From Streptomyces sp. D2-8 (GTDB taxonomy: Bacteria > Actinomycetota > Actinomycetes > Streptomycetales > Streptomycetaceae), in contig NZ_JAAHBP010000005.1 of assembly GCF_023184515.1 (NCBI RefSeq), positions 1-64,000 of the forward strand: DNA of 64,000 bases, written 5' to 3'. Below the pieces are notes generated by a model. That model saw only the letters and a list, made by a program, of their open reading frames with translations. It was not told where the DNA came from and ran no database searches. Every line of letters begins with the position of its first letter. Positions within the stretch are counted from its first letter, which is position 1. Shown here one piece after another: positions 51,724-60,535 of this stretch. The position numbers and the translations under genes are program-made.

Positions 51724-52724
51724 CCGCCGTCCGTGTCCGGGCCCGTGGGCACCGGGGCGACGGCGACCTCGGCCGTGCAGACCGACTCCCCGTCCTGAAG
51801 GAAGTCGACGACGCAGCGCGCCTCGCCCGAGGGCGTGACGGCCACCGTCACGGGGCTGTCCAGCTCCACGAACCGGCGGAAGGTGGCGCCGAAGGCGCGG
51901 GCGTGGTGCCGCTCGGCGGGAGCACCGGCGGCGAGCACGGCGGCCTGGCGTGCGGCCTCCATGAGCGCCATCGCGGGCACGTGGTCCAGGGGGTGGTCGT
52001 AGAGGGCCGGATGCCCCACGGGGACGTCCAGCGTGGCCCGCAGGGCGAGCGCGCCGCCGGGGCGTTCCACATCGGTGAGCACCACGTTCTCGGCCCGCTC
52101 CCGCCCGACCGATGCGGGTTCCACGGTCGCGCCGAGCCGGGTCGGCGGCATGTCGGACGAGGAGGGGGGAACGGTTCCCCGGCTCTTCTCCCGGTGGGCC
52201 GTGTAGCCGTCCCGGCTGAGGTAGCCGGCCACGATGGCGCTGGTCCCGGCCCTGCGGCCGGCGACGACGAACACGCACTCCAGCGTGGCGGCCAGCGGTC
52301 TGCTGCCGCGCCGCTTGAGGTCCCGCGCGCTCACCTCGATCACGAACTCGTCCGGAGCCTCGCCCCGGGCCCGCAGCGCCGCGAGATCCGTGAACTCGGT
52401 CGTCCAGTCGCTGATCAGGAAGGACGTGTCGTAGGAGACGCCCAGCCACTGATGCGCGACGACGGTGACCGCCTGGCGGGCCGCCTCCAGGAGGAACAGC
52501 GGATCGAGCAGCGCGGGGCGCTGCGTGTGGTCGTTGTAGTAGCTGTGCGCGCGTGGTGCCTGGACCGCCACGGCGAACGTCTCGTCGCCGAGCCGCACCG
52601 CGTCCGTGACGAAGACCTCCATGACGGCCCGGCGGTGCACCAGGACGCGGTCCATCGAACGCTGGTAGGCGAGTTCGGCCGCGGCCGGAGCGGATTCCGT
52701 CCGCTCCTGCTCAGCAATGGTCAT
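51720..52724 (-). CDS. AfsA-like double-hotdog protein (second copy in window)
   Basis: A 334-residue AfsA-family protein starting at MTIAEQERTES. The two hotdog repeats contain RPALLDPLFLLEAARQAVTV and DHPLDHVPAMALMEAARQAAV. It is the first gene of the nine-gene operon and not paired with a receptor, unlike the copy at 23761. Two readings are possible: a butenolide-forming condensation with dihydroxyacetone phosphate, using the operon ACP chain and HAD phosphatase; or a hotdog dehydratase replacing FabZ. It lacks the N-terminal repeats of the other copy. Confidence 0.86.
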   Translation of the reverse strand: MTIAEQERTESAPAAAELAYQRSMDRVLVHRRAVMEVFVTDAVRLGDETFAVAVQAPRAHSYYNDHTQRPALLDPLFLLEAARQAVTVVAHQWLGVSYDTSFLISDWTTEFTDLAALRARGEAPDEFVIEVSARDLKRRGSRPLAATLECVFVVAGRRAGTSAIVAGYLSRDGYTAHREKSRGTVPPSSSDMPPTRLGATVEPASVGRERAENVVLTDVERPGGALALRATLDVPVGHPALYDHPLDHVPAMALMEAARQAAVLAAGAPAERHHARAFGATFRRFVELDSPVTVAVTPSGEARCVVDFLQDGESVCTAEVAVAPVPTGPDTDGG

Positions 52725-52912
52725 GCCCCGTTCCGTTCGTCCGTGGGTCTGCTTCGACGGCCCCTGAGGGCGTGGAATCAGCCTCACAGCCGCCTCTGTG
52801 GGTTCGGCCGCGAACGGCGAGGGGCCCGGCCGACGGTCCGGGGCGGCTGGGTGGAGAGCCGCTCAAGAACCACTGGAGACCCGGCGCAGGGAGCGCGCCT
52901 CGGACATGCGAA

Positions 52913-52939
52913 AGGGCCGCCCCCTCAGGGGACGGCCCT
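52913..52939 (-). terminator. Hairpin after the oxidoreductase gene at 53002
   Basis: Arms agggccgcccc and ggggacggccct pair with one mismatch around a ctca loop. Read leftwards the hairpin is followed by tttcgc. It separates the oxidoreductase transcript from the nine-gene operon. The rest of 52725-53001 has no gene. Confidence 0.75.
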
Positions 52940-53001
52940 GCTTCTCGCTCCGCCGCACCCCGGAAACCAGGGGCTGCCCGGTCTGTCTCCCGCGCGCCGG
53001 A

Positions 53002-53931
53002 TCAGGACGGGTCGACCGCCAGGACCACCTTCCCGCGCACATGCCCGGTCTGCACGAGCTCATGCGCGCGCACGGCGTCGGACAGCGGGAACTGAGCGCT
53101 CACGTGGACCCGCACCGCCCCGCGGTCCGCCATCCCGGCCAGCTCGGCGAGGTCGGCCGGGTCGGGGCGCACGAACACGTAGCGTCCGCCCAGCCGCGTG
53201 ACGTCACCGGAGATGGAGGCGAGCCGCCCGCCCGGCCGCAGCAACGCCGGTGAGCCGAAGAGGGTGTCACCGCCCATGAGATCGAAGACGGCGTCGACGC
53301 CCTCGGGGGCCAGGGAGCGCACCCGGTCGGCGAGCCCCGGCCCGTAGGTCACCGGCTCCGCCCCGAGCGAACGCAGGAAGTCGTGGTTGCGCTCGCTCGC
53401 CGTGCCGATGACACGCGCGCCGAGGGCGCGGCCGATCTGAACGGCGAGCGAACCGACCCCGCCGGCCGCCGCGTGGACGAGCAGCACCTCACCGGCGGCG
53501 ATCCCCAGATGGCGGCGCAGCGCCTGGTGGGCGGTGAGGCCGGCGGCCGGCAGTCCGGCCGCCTCGCGCCAGTCGAGAGCGCGCGGCTTGTGCGCCAGGG
53601 TCCGCACGGGCGCGGCGACGAGTTCCCCGTAGGTGCCGCGCTGCATGTGGTCGGCGCGGACGTACCCGACGACCTCGTCGCCCGGGGAGAACTCGGTGAC
53701 GCCGAGGCCGGTGCGTTCGACCACACCCGCCAGGTCGCAGCCCATCACCAGGGGGAAGTGCGACTCGAACCAGTCGTCGATGTAGCCCTCCCGGATCTTC
53801 CAGTCCGCCGGGTTCACGCCCGCGTACTTCACCCGGACGAGCACGACGTCCGGTCCGAGACGCGGTTCGGGGAGGTCCATCAGCTCCAGGACCTCCGGAC
53901 CTCCGTAGCGCTGAATGGCGATGGCCTTCAC
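53002..53931 (-). CDS. NADP-dependent quinone oxidoreductase-like MDR protein
   Basis: A 309-residue zinc-independent MDR. It has YAGVNPADWKIREGYIDDWF, GCDLAGVVERTG, the cofactor fold VHAAAGGVGSLAVQIGRAL and DLMGGDTLFGSPALLRPGG. The GTG at 53931 follows an agggggt site and aligns with family starts (VKAIAIQRYGGPE). It is expected to reduce an enone or quinone with NADPH. It is divergent from the metallo-beta-lactamase-fold gene and may belong to the cluster edge. Confidence 0.9.
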   Translation of the reverse strand: MKAIAIQRYGGPEVLELMDLPEPRLGPDVVLVRVKYAGVNPADWKIREGYIDDWFESHFPLVMGCDLAGVVERTGLGVTEFSPGDEVVGYVRADHMQRGTYGELVAAPVRTLAHKPRALDWREAAGLPAAGLTAHQALRRHLGIAAGEVLLVHAAAGGVGSLAVQIGRALGARVIGTASERNHDFLRSLGAEPVTYGPGLADRVRSLAPEGVDAVFDLMGGDTLFGSPALLRPGGRLASISGDVTRLGGRYVFVRPDPADLAELAGMADRGAVRVHVSAQFPLSDAVRAHELVQTGHVRGKVVLAVDPS

Positions 53932-54040
53932 GGACGAAACCCCCTGCTGGGACGGCGACAGCACGCACATCAGGACGATGGCACTCGCACTATAGGCGAG
54001 ACTTGAGCCAGAGTTCTGCCACACAAACGGCAATTGACAT

Positions 54041-54712
54041 ATGACCGAGTACTCCGTCAGAGTCGCGGTCATGCTCGTACTGTCCGCCGCCACCGGCAAG
54101 TTCGGCACGAACGTCCATCTCGTCGCCGCCGGACCGGGAAACCCCTGCCTCATCGTCGACCCCGGGCACGACTCCGCCGACGCGGTCCTCGAGGCCGTCC
54201 GCGCCCACCGCCTGGAGCCCGAGGCCATCCTGATCACGCACGGCCACATGGACCACACCTGGGACGCGGTGCCGCTCGCCCGGCACTTCGGCGTCCCGGC
54301 CTGGATCCATCCCGCCGACCGCTACCAGTTCGGCGCCCCGGCCAAGGGGCTGCCCGACTCGTTTCCCCGCGACCTGCTCATCGGCCACCCCGACCGCGAG
54401 CCCGACGAGGTGAGCGAACTCCCCGAGCAGGGCGGCGAGCTGACCTTCGCGGCGGGCCGGGTCACCGTGCTGCACACCCCCGGCCACACCGGCGGCTCCG
54501 TCATGTTCCGCTTCGGCACCGGCGACGTCCCGCTGCTGGCCACCGGCGACGCCCTGCTCGCCGGCGGTCCGGGGCGCGCGGACGCGCCGGGCGCCAGCCC
54601 GGCCGCCCTGCAGAACTCCCTGCGCATGGTCGCGACCATCTGCCCGGACGACACGCGACTGCTCACCGGGCACGGCCCCACCACCACCCTCAGCGAGACG
54701 GGAATCCGATGA
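54041..54712 (+). CDS. Metallo-beta-lactamase-fold hydrolase (glyoxalase II-like)
   Basis: A 223-residue MBL-fold enzyme with the metal motif ILITHGHMDHTWDAVPL, third ligand His in LHTPGHTGGSVMF, bridging Asp in LLATGDALLAG and final His in LLTGHGPTTTL. Members hydrolyse thioesters, lactones or similar bonds using zinc. A lactonase or thioesterase role near a lactone-like pathway is possible. No clear ribosome site precedes the ATG at 54041; MLVLSAATG at 54071 is an alternative start. The stop overlaps the next gene (ATGA). Confidence 0.9.
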   Translation: MTEYSVRVAVMLVLSAATGKFGTNVHLVAAGPGNPCLIVDPGHDSADAVLEAVRAHRLEPEAILITHGHMDHTWDAVPLARHFGVPAWIHPADRYQFGAPAKGLPDSFPRDLLIGHPDREPDEVSELPEQGGELTFAAGRVTVLHTPGHTGGSVMFRFGTGDVPLLATGDALLAGGPGRADAPGASPAALQNSLRMVATICPDDTRLLTGHGPTTTLSETGIR

Positions 54713-55746
54713 CCGACACCTCCGAGACCCCGGCGAACGAGACCTCCACGACCTCAGGGAGCCGTATGCGCACCGTCCGTTTCCAGTCCTTCGGCGACCC
54801 GTCCGTCCTGGCCGTCGCAGAGGTCGCCGCGCCCGGACCGCAGCCCGGGCAGGTCACGATCGACGTCGAGTACGCGGGCGTGAACTTCGCCGAAGTGATG
54901 TTCCGGCGCGGCCAGTTCCCCGTCGACCTGCCGCACTTCCCCGGCCTGGAGGCGGTCGGCACGGTACGCGCCGTGGGTGACGGCGTCACCGGCATCGCGA
55001 CCGGCGACCGGGTGGCCGCCCTGACCCTGGGCGGCGGCGGCAACGCCGAGGTCGTCGCCGTCGGAGCGGAGCACGTCGTGCGGCTGGACGGCGAACTCGC
55101 CCAGCTGGACGGGGCCTTGGCGGCAGGCGCCCTGTGCAACGTCACCACCGCGCTGGGCGTGCTCACCTCGGCCGGGCACCTCGCTCAGGGCGAGACCGTG
55201 GTCGTTCTCGCCGCCGCCGGCGGAGTGGGCACGGCCGCCGCTCAGCTCGCCCGGTCACTGGGCGCGGCCCGGGTGATCGGCGTGACGAGCTCCCCGGCCA
55301 AGGCCGAGTACGCGCGCGGCTACGGCTACGACAGCGTCGTGTCGTACGACGAGATCGAGCAGGAGGTGGCCGAGCGGACCGGCGGAGCGGGCGCGGACCT
55401 GGTCCTGGACTCCGTCGGCGGCGCGTTCCGCTCCTCGGTGACCGGCCTGCTGGCGGCCTTCGGCCGGCACGTCGTCTTCGGCAACGCGGCGGCCGAGGAC
55501 GTCACGTTCGAGGGCAACCACCCCTGGTACACGAACAGTTCCCTCGTCGGCTACAACCTCGGCGGTGTCGCCGGCCGGGCCCCGAAGCTGCTGCGCGCCC
55601 ATCTGGAGCAGGCACTGTCGGAGGTCGCGAAGGGCAACGTCCGGGTGGACGTGAAGGTGCTGCCGCTGAAGGACGTGGCACACGCGCACGAGCTGCTGGA
55701 AACCCGGGCCTCCACGGGGAAGTACGTCCTCGATGTCCGCTCCTGA
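54709..55746 (+). CDS. Zinc-type alcohol dehydrogenase-like/quinone oxidoreductase (MDR)
   Basis: A 345-residue MDR protein. After a Ser/Thr-rich leader of about 20 residues it has YAGVNFAEVMFRRGQFPVDL, PHFPGLEAVGTVRAVG, LAAAGGVGTAAAQLARSLGA and DSVGGAFRSSVTGLLAAFG. No structural or catalytic zinc cysteines are seen, so it is of the quinone/enoyl reductase type. It is coupled to the MBL gene by ATGA. An enoyl reduction on the cluster product would fit but is not shown. Confidence 0.9.
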   Translation: MTDTSETPANETSTTSGSRMRTVRFQSFGDPSVLAVAEVAAPGPQPGQVTIDVEYAGVNFAEVMFRRGQFPVDLPHFPGLEAVGTVRAVGDGVTGIATGDRVAALTLGGGGNAEVVAVGAEHVVRLDGELAQLDGALAAGALCNVTTALGVLTSAGHLAQGETVVVLAAAGGVGTAAAQLARSLGAARVIGVTSSPAKAEYARGYGYDSVVSYDEIEQEVAERTGGAGADLVLDSVGGAFRSSVTGLLAAFGRHVVFGNAAAEDVTFEGNHPWYTNSSLVGYNLGGVAGRAPKLLRAHLEQALSEVAKGNVRVDVKVLPLKDVAHAHELLETRASTGKYVLDVRS

Positions 55747-56223
55747 CATGCGTGAGTCGGAGTCCGGACTGCCGATCGAGCCGGTCTACGGGCCGGAGGT
55801 GCTCGAGACGCCTGGCGGCCCTGCGCGCCCAGCACCACCCCTCGACCACACCCCCAGGCCTATCCGCATCTCCTCGACGCATCGCCGCCTGCCGCGCCAC
55901 CCCGTCGGCGGGCAGGCGCTGCGGATCTCCGGGACGCTCAGGCCTCGCCCGTGAGATAGCTCACGCGCGGGGCCTGTGCGATGCCTCACAGGCGAGAGGA
56001 CAACGAGAAACGGGCCCCTGCCGGTGACTTCCGTCACCGGCAGAGACCCGTTCATCGGTATCTCTGGTTTGGTGGGGCACCGACGGAACTCGCTGTTCAG
56101 CGGCTATATGAGGGTTTGTGAAGATCGGTTCCCGCGCTGGTGTAGATCGTTTCCCGCCGCCCTGGTCACCCGATGCCGGTCAGCATCGGGTGACCAGGGC
56201 GAAACCACCGGGCTCGGTTGCGC
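55747..56223. other. Gene-poor spacer with two strong hairpins
   Basis: 477 bases without a supported gene. Hairpin 1: ctgccggtgac/gtcaccggcag (56018-56028/56033-56043), extended by cggg/cccg outward (56007-56053), is probably the terminator of the dehydrogenase transcript. Hairpin 2 is listed separately. The first 200 bases have coding-like GC but no homology I recognise. Confidence 0.6.
56158..56201 (-). terminator. Perfect 19-base-pair hairpin after the lipoprotein gene
   Basis: 56158-56176 pairs with 56183-56201 without mismatch around the 6-base loop cggtca. It is 23 bases past the stop of the leftward lipoprotein gene and followed (leftwards) by ggcgggaaacg. The strongest hairpin in the window; terminator is the simplest explanation. 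Confidence 0.8.
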
Positions 56224-56727
56224 TCACCCGGGTGGTTCGGTCCCGGCCGCGTCGGGAGGGGTCGGGACGACACCCGGGAGTGGGTTCATCACCCAATCCG
56301 CTTTCTCCCAAGTGATGGTCTCGGTGACGCGGATGGGTCGGTGCTTGGTACCTGCGGTGCCGGTCATATCCACTTTCCATACGCCCTCGAAGTCAGAGGT
56401 GCGCGTCCACCGGACGTCCCAGTCCTGTCCACCGTATGCCTTGATCCGGGCGCGGGCGTCCTTGGAGCCCTGGGGATGGGCGTCGAGCAGCCCGGCCAGC
56501 CCATCCTCGTCCGATGTGTTGAGGAACCGTACGTAATCGTGGAGGAAACGGTCCTGGTCCGCCAGGTCGGGTTTCGCGGACGCGGAGCCGTCCCCGCCGC
56601 CGCACGCGGTGAGCAGTAGTGCGAAGAGCACCGCCATGAGCAGCCCAGCGCGACGCCGCCGTGAGTGGTGTCCGCTCCCGTCAGGTGCGGAAGGCGTAGT
56701 AGGTCGCGCGCGGGTACTGCGCCACAA
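56224..56727 (-). CDS. Putative lipoprotein
   Basis: Up to 167 residues. A positively charged stretch (SRRRRAGLL), the hydrophobic MAVLFALLL and lipobox LLTAC-GGG indicate export and lipid anchoring at the cysteine. The mature part has DRFLHDYVRFLNTSDEDGLA, WDVRWTRTSDFEGVWKVDM and a Pro-rich end; no known family recognised. The start is uncertain: TTG at 56727 gives a full signal peptide but overlaps the amidase gene by 47 bases, while ATG at 56637 would lose the charged residues. It is probably cotranscribed with the amidase-domain gene. Confidence 0.7.
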   Translation of the reverse strand: MWRSTRARPTTPSAPDGSGHHSRRRRAGLLMAVLFALLLTACGGGDGSASAKPDLADQDRFLHDYVRFLNTSDEDGLAGLLDAHPQGSKDARARIKAYGGQDWDVRWTRTSDFEGVWKVDMTGTAGTKHRPIRVTETITWEKADWVMNPLPGVVPTPPDAAGTEPPG

Positions 56728-57913
56728 GGCTTTTCACCGACTTCCGGTAGGTGTTGGTCGAGTGGTAGGTGAGGTAGGGCACTCCATTGCTCTTGTACGT
56801 GGTGATCATGGAGTGGTCCTTGGACCGGTTGCCGCTGAAGTCCATCTGGAGGATGTCCCCGATCCCCAGCTTGTACACGTTGTCCAGGTTGTAGGCCCGG
56901 TCGCTGTGCAGAGCGAAGGACGCCCAGTAGTTGACGTTGATCCAGGACGTCGTCTGGTTCGAGGAGTTGTACCACCAGTTCTTGTAGCTCTTGTACCAGC
57001 CGGTGTCCTTCTTCCAGCCGCCCGCCCGCAGCGCCTGGCTGATGAAGTTGGTGCAGTCGCCCCCGACGTCGTTGAACTTGCGGTAGCTGGAGTTGTAGTT
57101 CTTCCAGTACTTCTCCGCGTACTTGGCCATGGCGGTGTAGTCGTAGCTCGCGGTGACGCTGACCTTGGCCTGGGCCTGGGCCTGGACGGTGGGCTGGGTC
57201 GTGCCCGCCTTGGTCTCCTCGGGGGCGGGGCCGTCGGTTTCGGGCTCGCCGCCCTCGTCGATCGGTTCCTCCGCCGCTCCGGCGGGCATGGGGCCGCTGT
57301 CCCCGGCGGTGTCCACCACCGAGTTGACCGCGGCCGGCCCTCCCTCGTCGAGAGGCCTGAATTGAGTCAGCTCCCACGTGCCGTCCGGCGCTGCTACGAA
57401 GGTCAGCTCGTGCCTGGCCTGGAAGCCGGTGGTAGGTGGCTCGTCGCCCTCGATCTTCTTGTAGGTGAGCATCGTCGTCTCGGTGACCTGGGCGGTGGCC
57501 CGGTCGCCGGTCACCCGCACCTCGTCCACGTCGACCTCGGTCTCGGCCGCCGTGTAGGCCTCATCCAGGGCGGCGAGCCGCGCCTTGCGGTCACGCAGGA
57601 CGTCTGTCGCGGTGTCCTCCGCGCGGGACAGCCTGCTGGTGACGTGTACGTCGCCCTTCAGCGGCAGCGACGCGCCGGCACGGGGAGTCGCCTGGGATCC
57701 GTCCAGGATCGCGGAGGTCCGTCTGGTCAGGACGGCATCGGCGAGGGTGGCGAAGTCATCGGTGGTCTCGGCATCCACGGCGCGGGCTGCCCCGGCCGTG
57801 GCCTGGGCGGCTGCGGTGTCCGCGGCATGAGCGGTCGCGGCGGGCGGCAGCGCGGCCAGCAGCGTCGCCCCCAGGGCCAGCGCCGTGGCACGTCTGTAGC
57901 TCCCGTTTCTCAT
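56681..57913 (-). CDS. Secreted protein with C-terminal amidase domain (Amidase_6)
   Basis: A 410-residue exported protein. The signal peptide is residues 1-30 (ATALALGATLLAALPPAATAHA). An N-terminal domain of about 200 residues with Asp/Glu-rich strands is followed by an acidic linker (EEPIDEGGEPETDG). The C-terminal amidase domain (about 255-410) has catalytic-type GGDCTNFISQALRAGGWKK, WINVNYWASFALHS and DHSMITTYKSNGVPYLTYHS. This is the papain-like layout of PF12671 proteins. Probably cell-wall or extracellular amide hydrolysis; the substrate is unknown. Confidence 0.9.
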   Translation of the reverse strand: MRNGSYRRATALALGATLLAALPPAATAHAADTAAAQATAGAARAVDAETTDDFATLADAVLTRRTSAILDGSQATPRAGASLPLKGDVHVTSRLSRAEDTATDVLRDRKARLAALDEAYTAAETEVDVDEVRVTGDRATAQVTETTMLTYKKIEGDEPPTTGFQARHELTFVAAPDGTWELTQFRPLDEGGPAAVNSVVDTAGDSGPMPAGAAEEPIDEGGEPETDGPAPEETKAGTTQPTVQAQAQAKVSVTASYDYTAMAKYAEKYWKNYNSSYRKFNDVGGDCTNFISQALRAGGWKKDTGWYKSYKNWWYNSSNQTTSWINVNYWASFALHSDRAYNLDNVYKLGIGDILQMDFSGNRSKDHSMITTYKSNGVPYLTYHSTNTYRKSVKSLVAQYPRATYYAFRT

Positions 57914-58614
57914 ACAAGTCCCCCAACTTGGGCCCCACGCAGGCCGGTTGAGGGAATCCTGTCACCTCCCGTCACGGGCTGCGAGACCTTTTCGCACATA
58001 CATTCCCGGATGTCCGGCTTCCGTTCTTGGCTCCCAGTGCTCCCCAAGGAGCCTTGACCATCAAGTGCTCAGCCGGGGTTGCCGGTCAGATGACCGAGCT
58101 GAGCAGTGCAACGAGGCGGTGGAAAGCCGCGGCGGCCGCTGCCGCCGCGGCTTCGGGTGCCGACGCCTCGGAAGCGCCCTGTTGACGCAAGTCGGTTGGC
58201 GGCACCTGGTTCCAAGGGTGTCTGCGACGTGGTGCGAAGGCCGTATGGATCCGCAGTGGCGGTCCACGGTAGTTGACGGCCGTCGGGTGCTGGGCAAAGG
58301 TCGCCGCCGCGGCTGCGGATGTTCAACGGCTGAAGTCCACCGAAACACGAACAACGGCGACGAGCGAACCGACACAAAAGGTGAGCGTTACCAGGACCAT
58401 GCCTCGCTCAGCCCGGCCGGAGCGGATTCTCGCCAGGCTCCCCGCGGAGCACCGCCACACGCTGCGCGTCCACGCGTGGACGTAATGAGTTCCATACCCC
58501 ATCAACGCTGGACGCCCAGGCCATCAGGATGCGTATTCATCCCGCTCGTTTGTGCGCACCCACGTTGCTAGCCTGACCGCCGTACGCCAACTGAGCGCAC
58601 GGGGGAAGGCATTC
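57914..58614. other. 701-base intergenic region with a GC-rich hairpin
   Basis: No supported gene. aagccgcggcgg (58124-58135) and ccgccgcggctt (58142-58153) form a perfect 12-base stem with a ccgctg loop. Short frames exist on both strands but lack family features and consistent codon bias. The divergent promoters of the amidase gene and the WXG-like gene must lie here; I cannot assign them. Confidence 0.5.
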
Positions 58615-59058
58615 ATGACGCAGCCAGCAGGAGAGCAGCACATAGGCGCCGAGGGGGGACCCGTTGGTGTGCGGCTGAACCAGGTGCCTCTTGATCCGGG
58701 GGGAAGTTCTTCACCGGGAGGCAGCCAGCCGGGCCTTGCATCCTCGCCCGCGGAGAAGAAGGCCGCGGCCAAGGCGATCGAGGACCACATCGAGCCGGAC
58801 ACGAAGAAGGCCGGCGAGTGGGCGGATACCGAGACGAACTCGGCCGTCAAGGCGTTCGAGCCGAAGGGCGGCGACGGGTGGGTCACGTCGGGGGCCCTCA
58901 AGAAGGCCCACACGACGTGGGGTGAACAGGTCCGGAACCTGATGAACCGACTCGCGTCGGAGAAGTCCGCGCTGCGCAGCACCAACAACCTGCTGCAGAA
59001 CACGGACCTGGGAGTCGGTTCAGGGCTGCGCCAGATCTCGCCACTCGACGGTTACTGA
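58615..59058 (+). CDS. Small WXG100-like/type VII secretion-associated protein
   Basis: A 147-residue soluble protein starting at MTQPAGEQHIGAEGG, preceded by the site gggggaagg. The first 50 residues are Gly/Pro/Ser-rich. The rest is predicted helical with DGWVTSGALKKAHTTWGEQV and LMNRLASEKSALRSTNNLLQ, a helix-turn-helix-hairpin layout like WXG-type partners. In Streptomyces such proteins are encoded directly before large DUF6571-type proteins, as here (70 bases). Role in secretion inferred from context. Confidence 0.75.
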   Translation: MTQPAGEQHIGAEGGPVGVRLNQVPLDPGGSSSPGGSQPGLASSPAEKKAAAKAIEDHIEPDTKKAGEWADTETNSAVKAFEPKGGDGWVTSGALKKAHTTWGEQVRNLMNRLASEKSALRSTNNLLQNTDLGVGSGLRQISPLDGY

Positions 59059-59128
59059 TCGCACCACGGTCCGGCCTCGGCGCCGACCGAGCCGGCCAGC
59101 CACACGCGACCACGCACAACGGGGACCC

Positions 59129-60492
59129 ATGCCGACGTACCACGAGATCATGACTGGCCTGCAGAAGACCGGCAGGAAGAACTACGGGTCGAACGACAAC
59201 CCGCTGTACGGCTACCAGTCGTTCGTCAGCATGATCAGCACAGCGACGTCAAGTACGACGACCAGTTCCTGTATCAGATGGGCGAGGATCTCATAGCAGC
59301 CGAGAAGAAGCAGTCGGGGCTCTTCACCGAGTGGGGAGCCGGCCACGACGGCATCCGCGCCGACGCGATCGACGGCCTCCTGGGCGTGATGAGCAAGAAC
59401 CCGGACGCCGCGACCGCCTTCTTCGACCCGGCCGGCAACGGCGCCGGCGCCGACCACGTCGACAACGACCATCTGCACTACCTGGCTGGCAGCGGGGACG
59501 GCACACGGGAGTGGCCCCAGCACCTGGTCACCGGGATCTCGGTCATCGAGATGGACGATCCGCTCAGCCGGACCGGGCTGGGGGCTGCGCTGGAGGCTGC
59601 GGCAACGGGGCATCCGCCGCTCGCGGCCGGTCAGGACCCATGGCCCGACGTGAAGCACAGCGAGGCCCAGGCCCGTGTGATGCACTCGATCATCACCGAA
59701 CTGGCACCGTCGTCGGGTACGGATGCCGGTGTGGAGGCAAATCTTCGGCAGCCTCTGGCCAACGCTCTGGCGGGGTACACCAACGACACTCACGAGATTC
59801 TCGGCGGTATGGACGCGGACTACGTGCGGGCCGCGACAGGAGACGGATACTTCCGTGACGGCGACACCACGCGCATGGCGGTGTCACAGAAGGATCTTGT
59901 CCAGGTCATGCGCGGCTTTTCCGAAGACCCGGATGCCTACGCCACTCTGCACAAGGCCGAATCCAGGTACATCGATGCCCAGATGCGCAGCATCCCAGAA
60001 GGAGCAACCGACTTCGAGACGTCCGCACCCATGAGCAAGGCGGGTGCCACACTCGGGGCCTACTCGGCCATCCGAGAGGACGTACTCAACGACGGGCGTA
60101 TGGCGGGCTACAGCGAGGCGGACTGGAAGTCGAAGATCGCCTACCACATCATCGGTGGAGCCGTCACTCCGCTGGCCATTCCCACGGCCGGTGGCTCCCT
60201 CGTCGTCGGTGACGCTCTCCAGCGAGGCGTGGACACGTGGGCCTGGCAGTGGGGGAACTCCATGAAGGCCGACGCTGACGCCACGGCCAATGCCGGAATC
60301 GCCGATGAGTACCTCAACGCCCATAACCAGATGGTCACCATGGTCGATGTGTGGGCCAGCGACCGGTCGGACATCGACACGACGACCAACAGCGGCAAGG
60401 CCGAGCTGGCGGTGCTCACCAACGACATCCTCAACGGCCACGACCGCGGAGCGAGCTCGGCCCAGAAATACCTCACGGATACCTCCAACTGA
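59129..60492 (+). pseudogene. Decayed DUF6571-like gene with internal deletion and frameshift
   Basis: Starts as MPTYHEIMTGLQKTGRKNYG-SNDNPLYGYQSFVSMIS, then hits TAG at 59294 in that frame. A one-base loss near 59238 explains this: the other frame continues as HSDVKYDDQFLYQMGEDLIA and runs to 60492 with the family C-terminus (DILNGHDRGASSAQKYL). From my knowledge of the family, intact members have several hundred residues of coiled-coil sequence between MPTYHEIMT and the LYGYQSF region; these are absent here. So a large in-frame-like deletion and a later frameshift seem to have broken it. Reinitiation at ATG 59278 cannot be ruled out. Confidence 0.75.
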
Positions 60493-60535
60493 CATCAGCC
60501 ATCCGGCAGCACCTCATACCGCAACAAGGAAGAAC

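Noticed and set aside
55747..55980. Small gene in the spacer after the dehydrogenase
   Set aside because: Short frames have no ribosome site, no recognisable motif and conflicting frames on both strands.
58061..58505. Small genes in the 701-base gap before the WXG-like gene
   Set aside because: Several overlapping frames of 60-100 codons have Arg-rich composition and no consistent third-position GC pattern.
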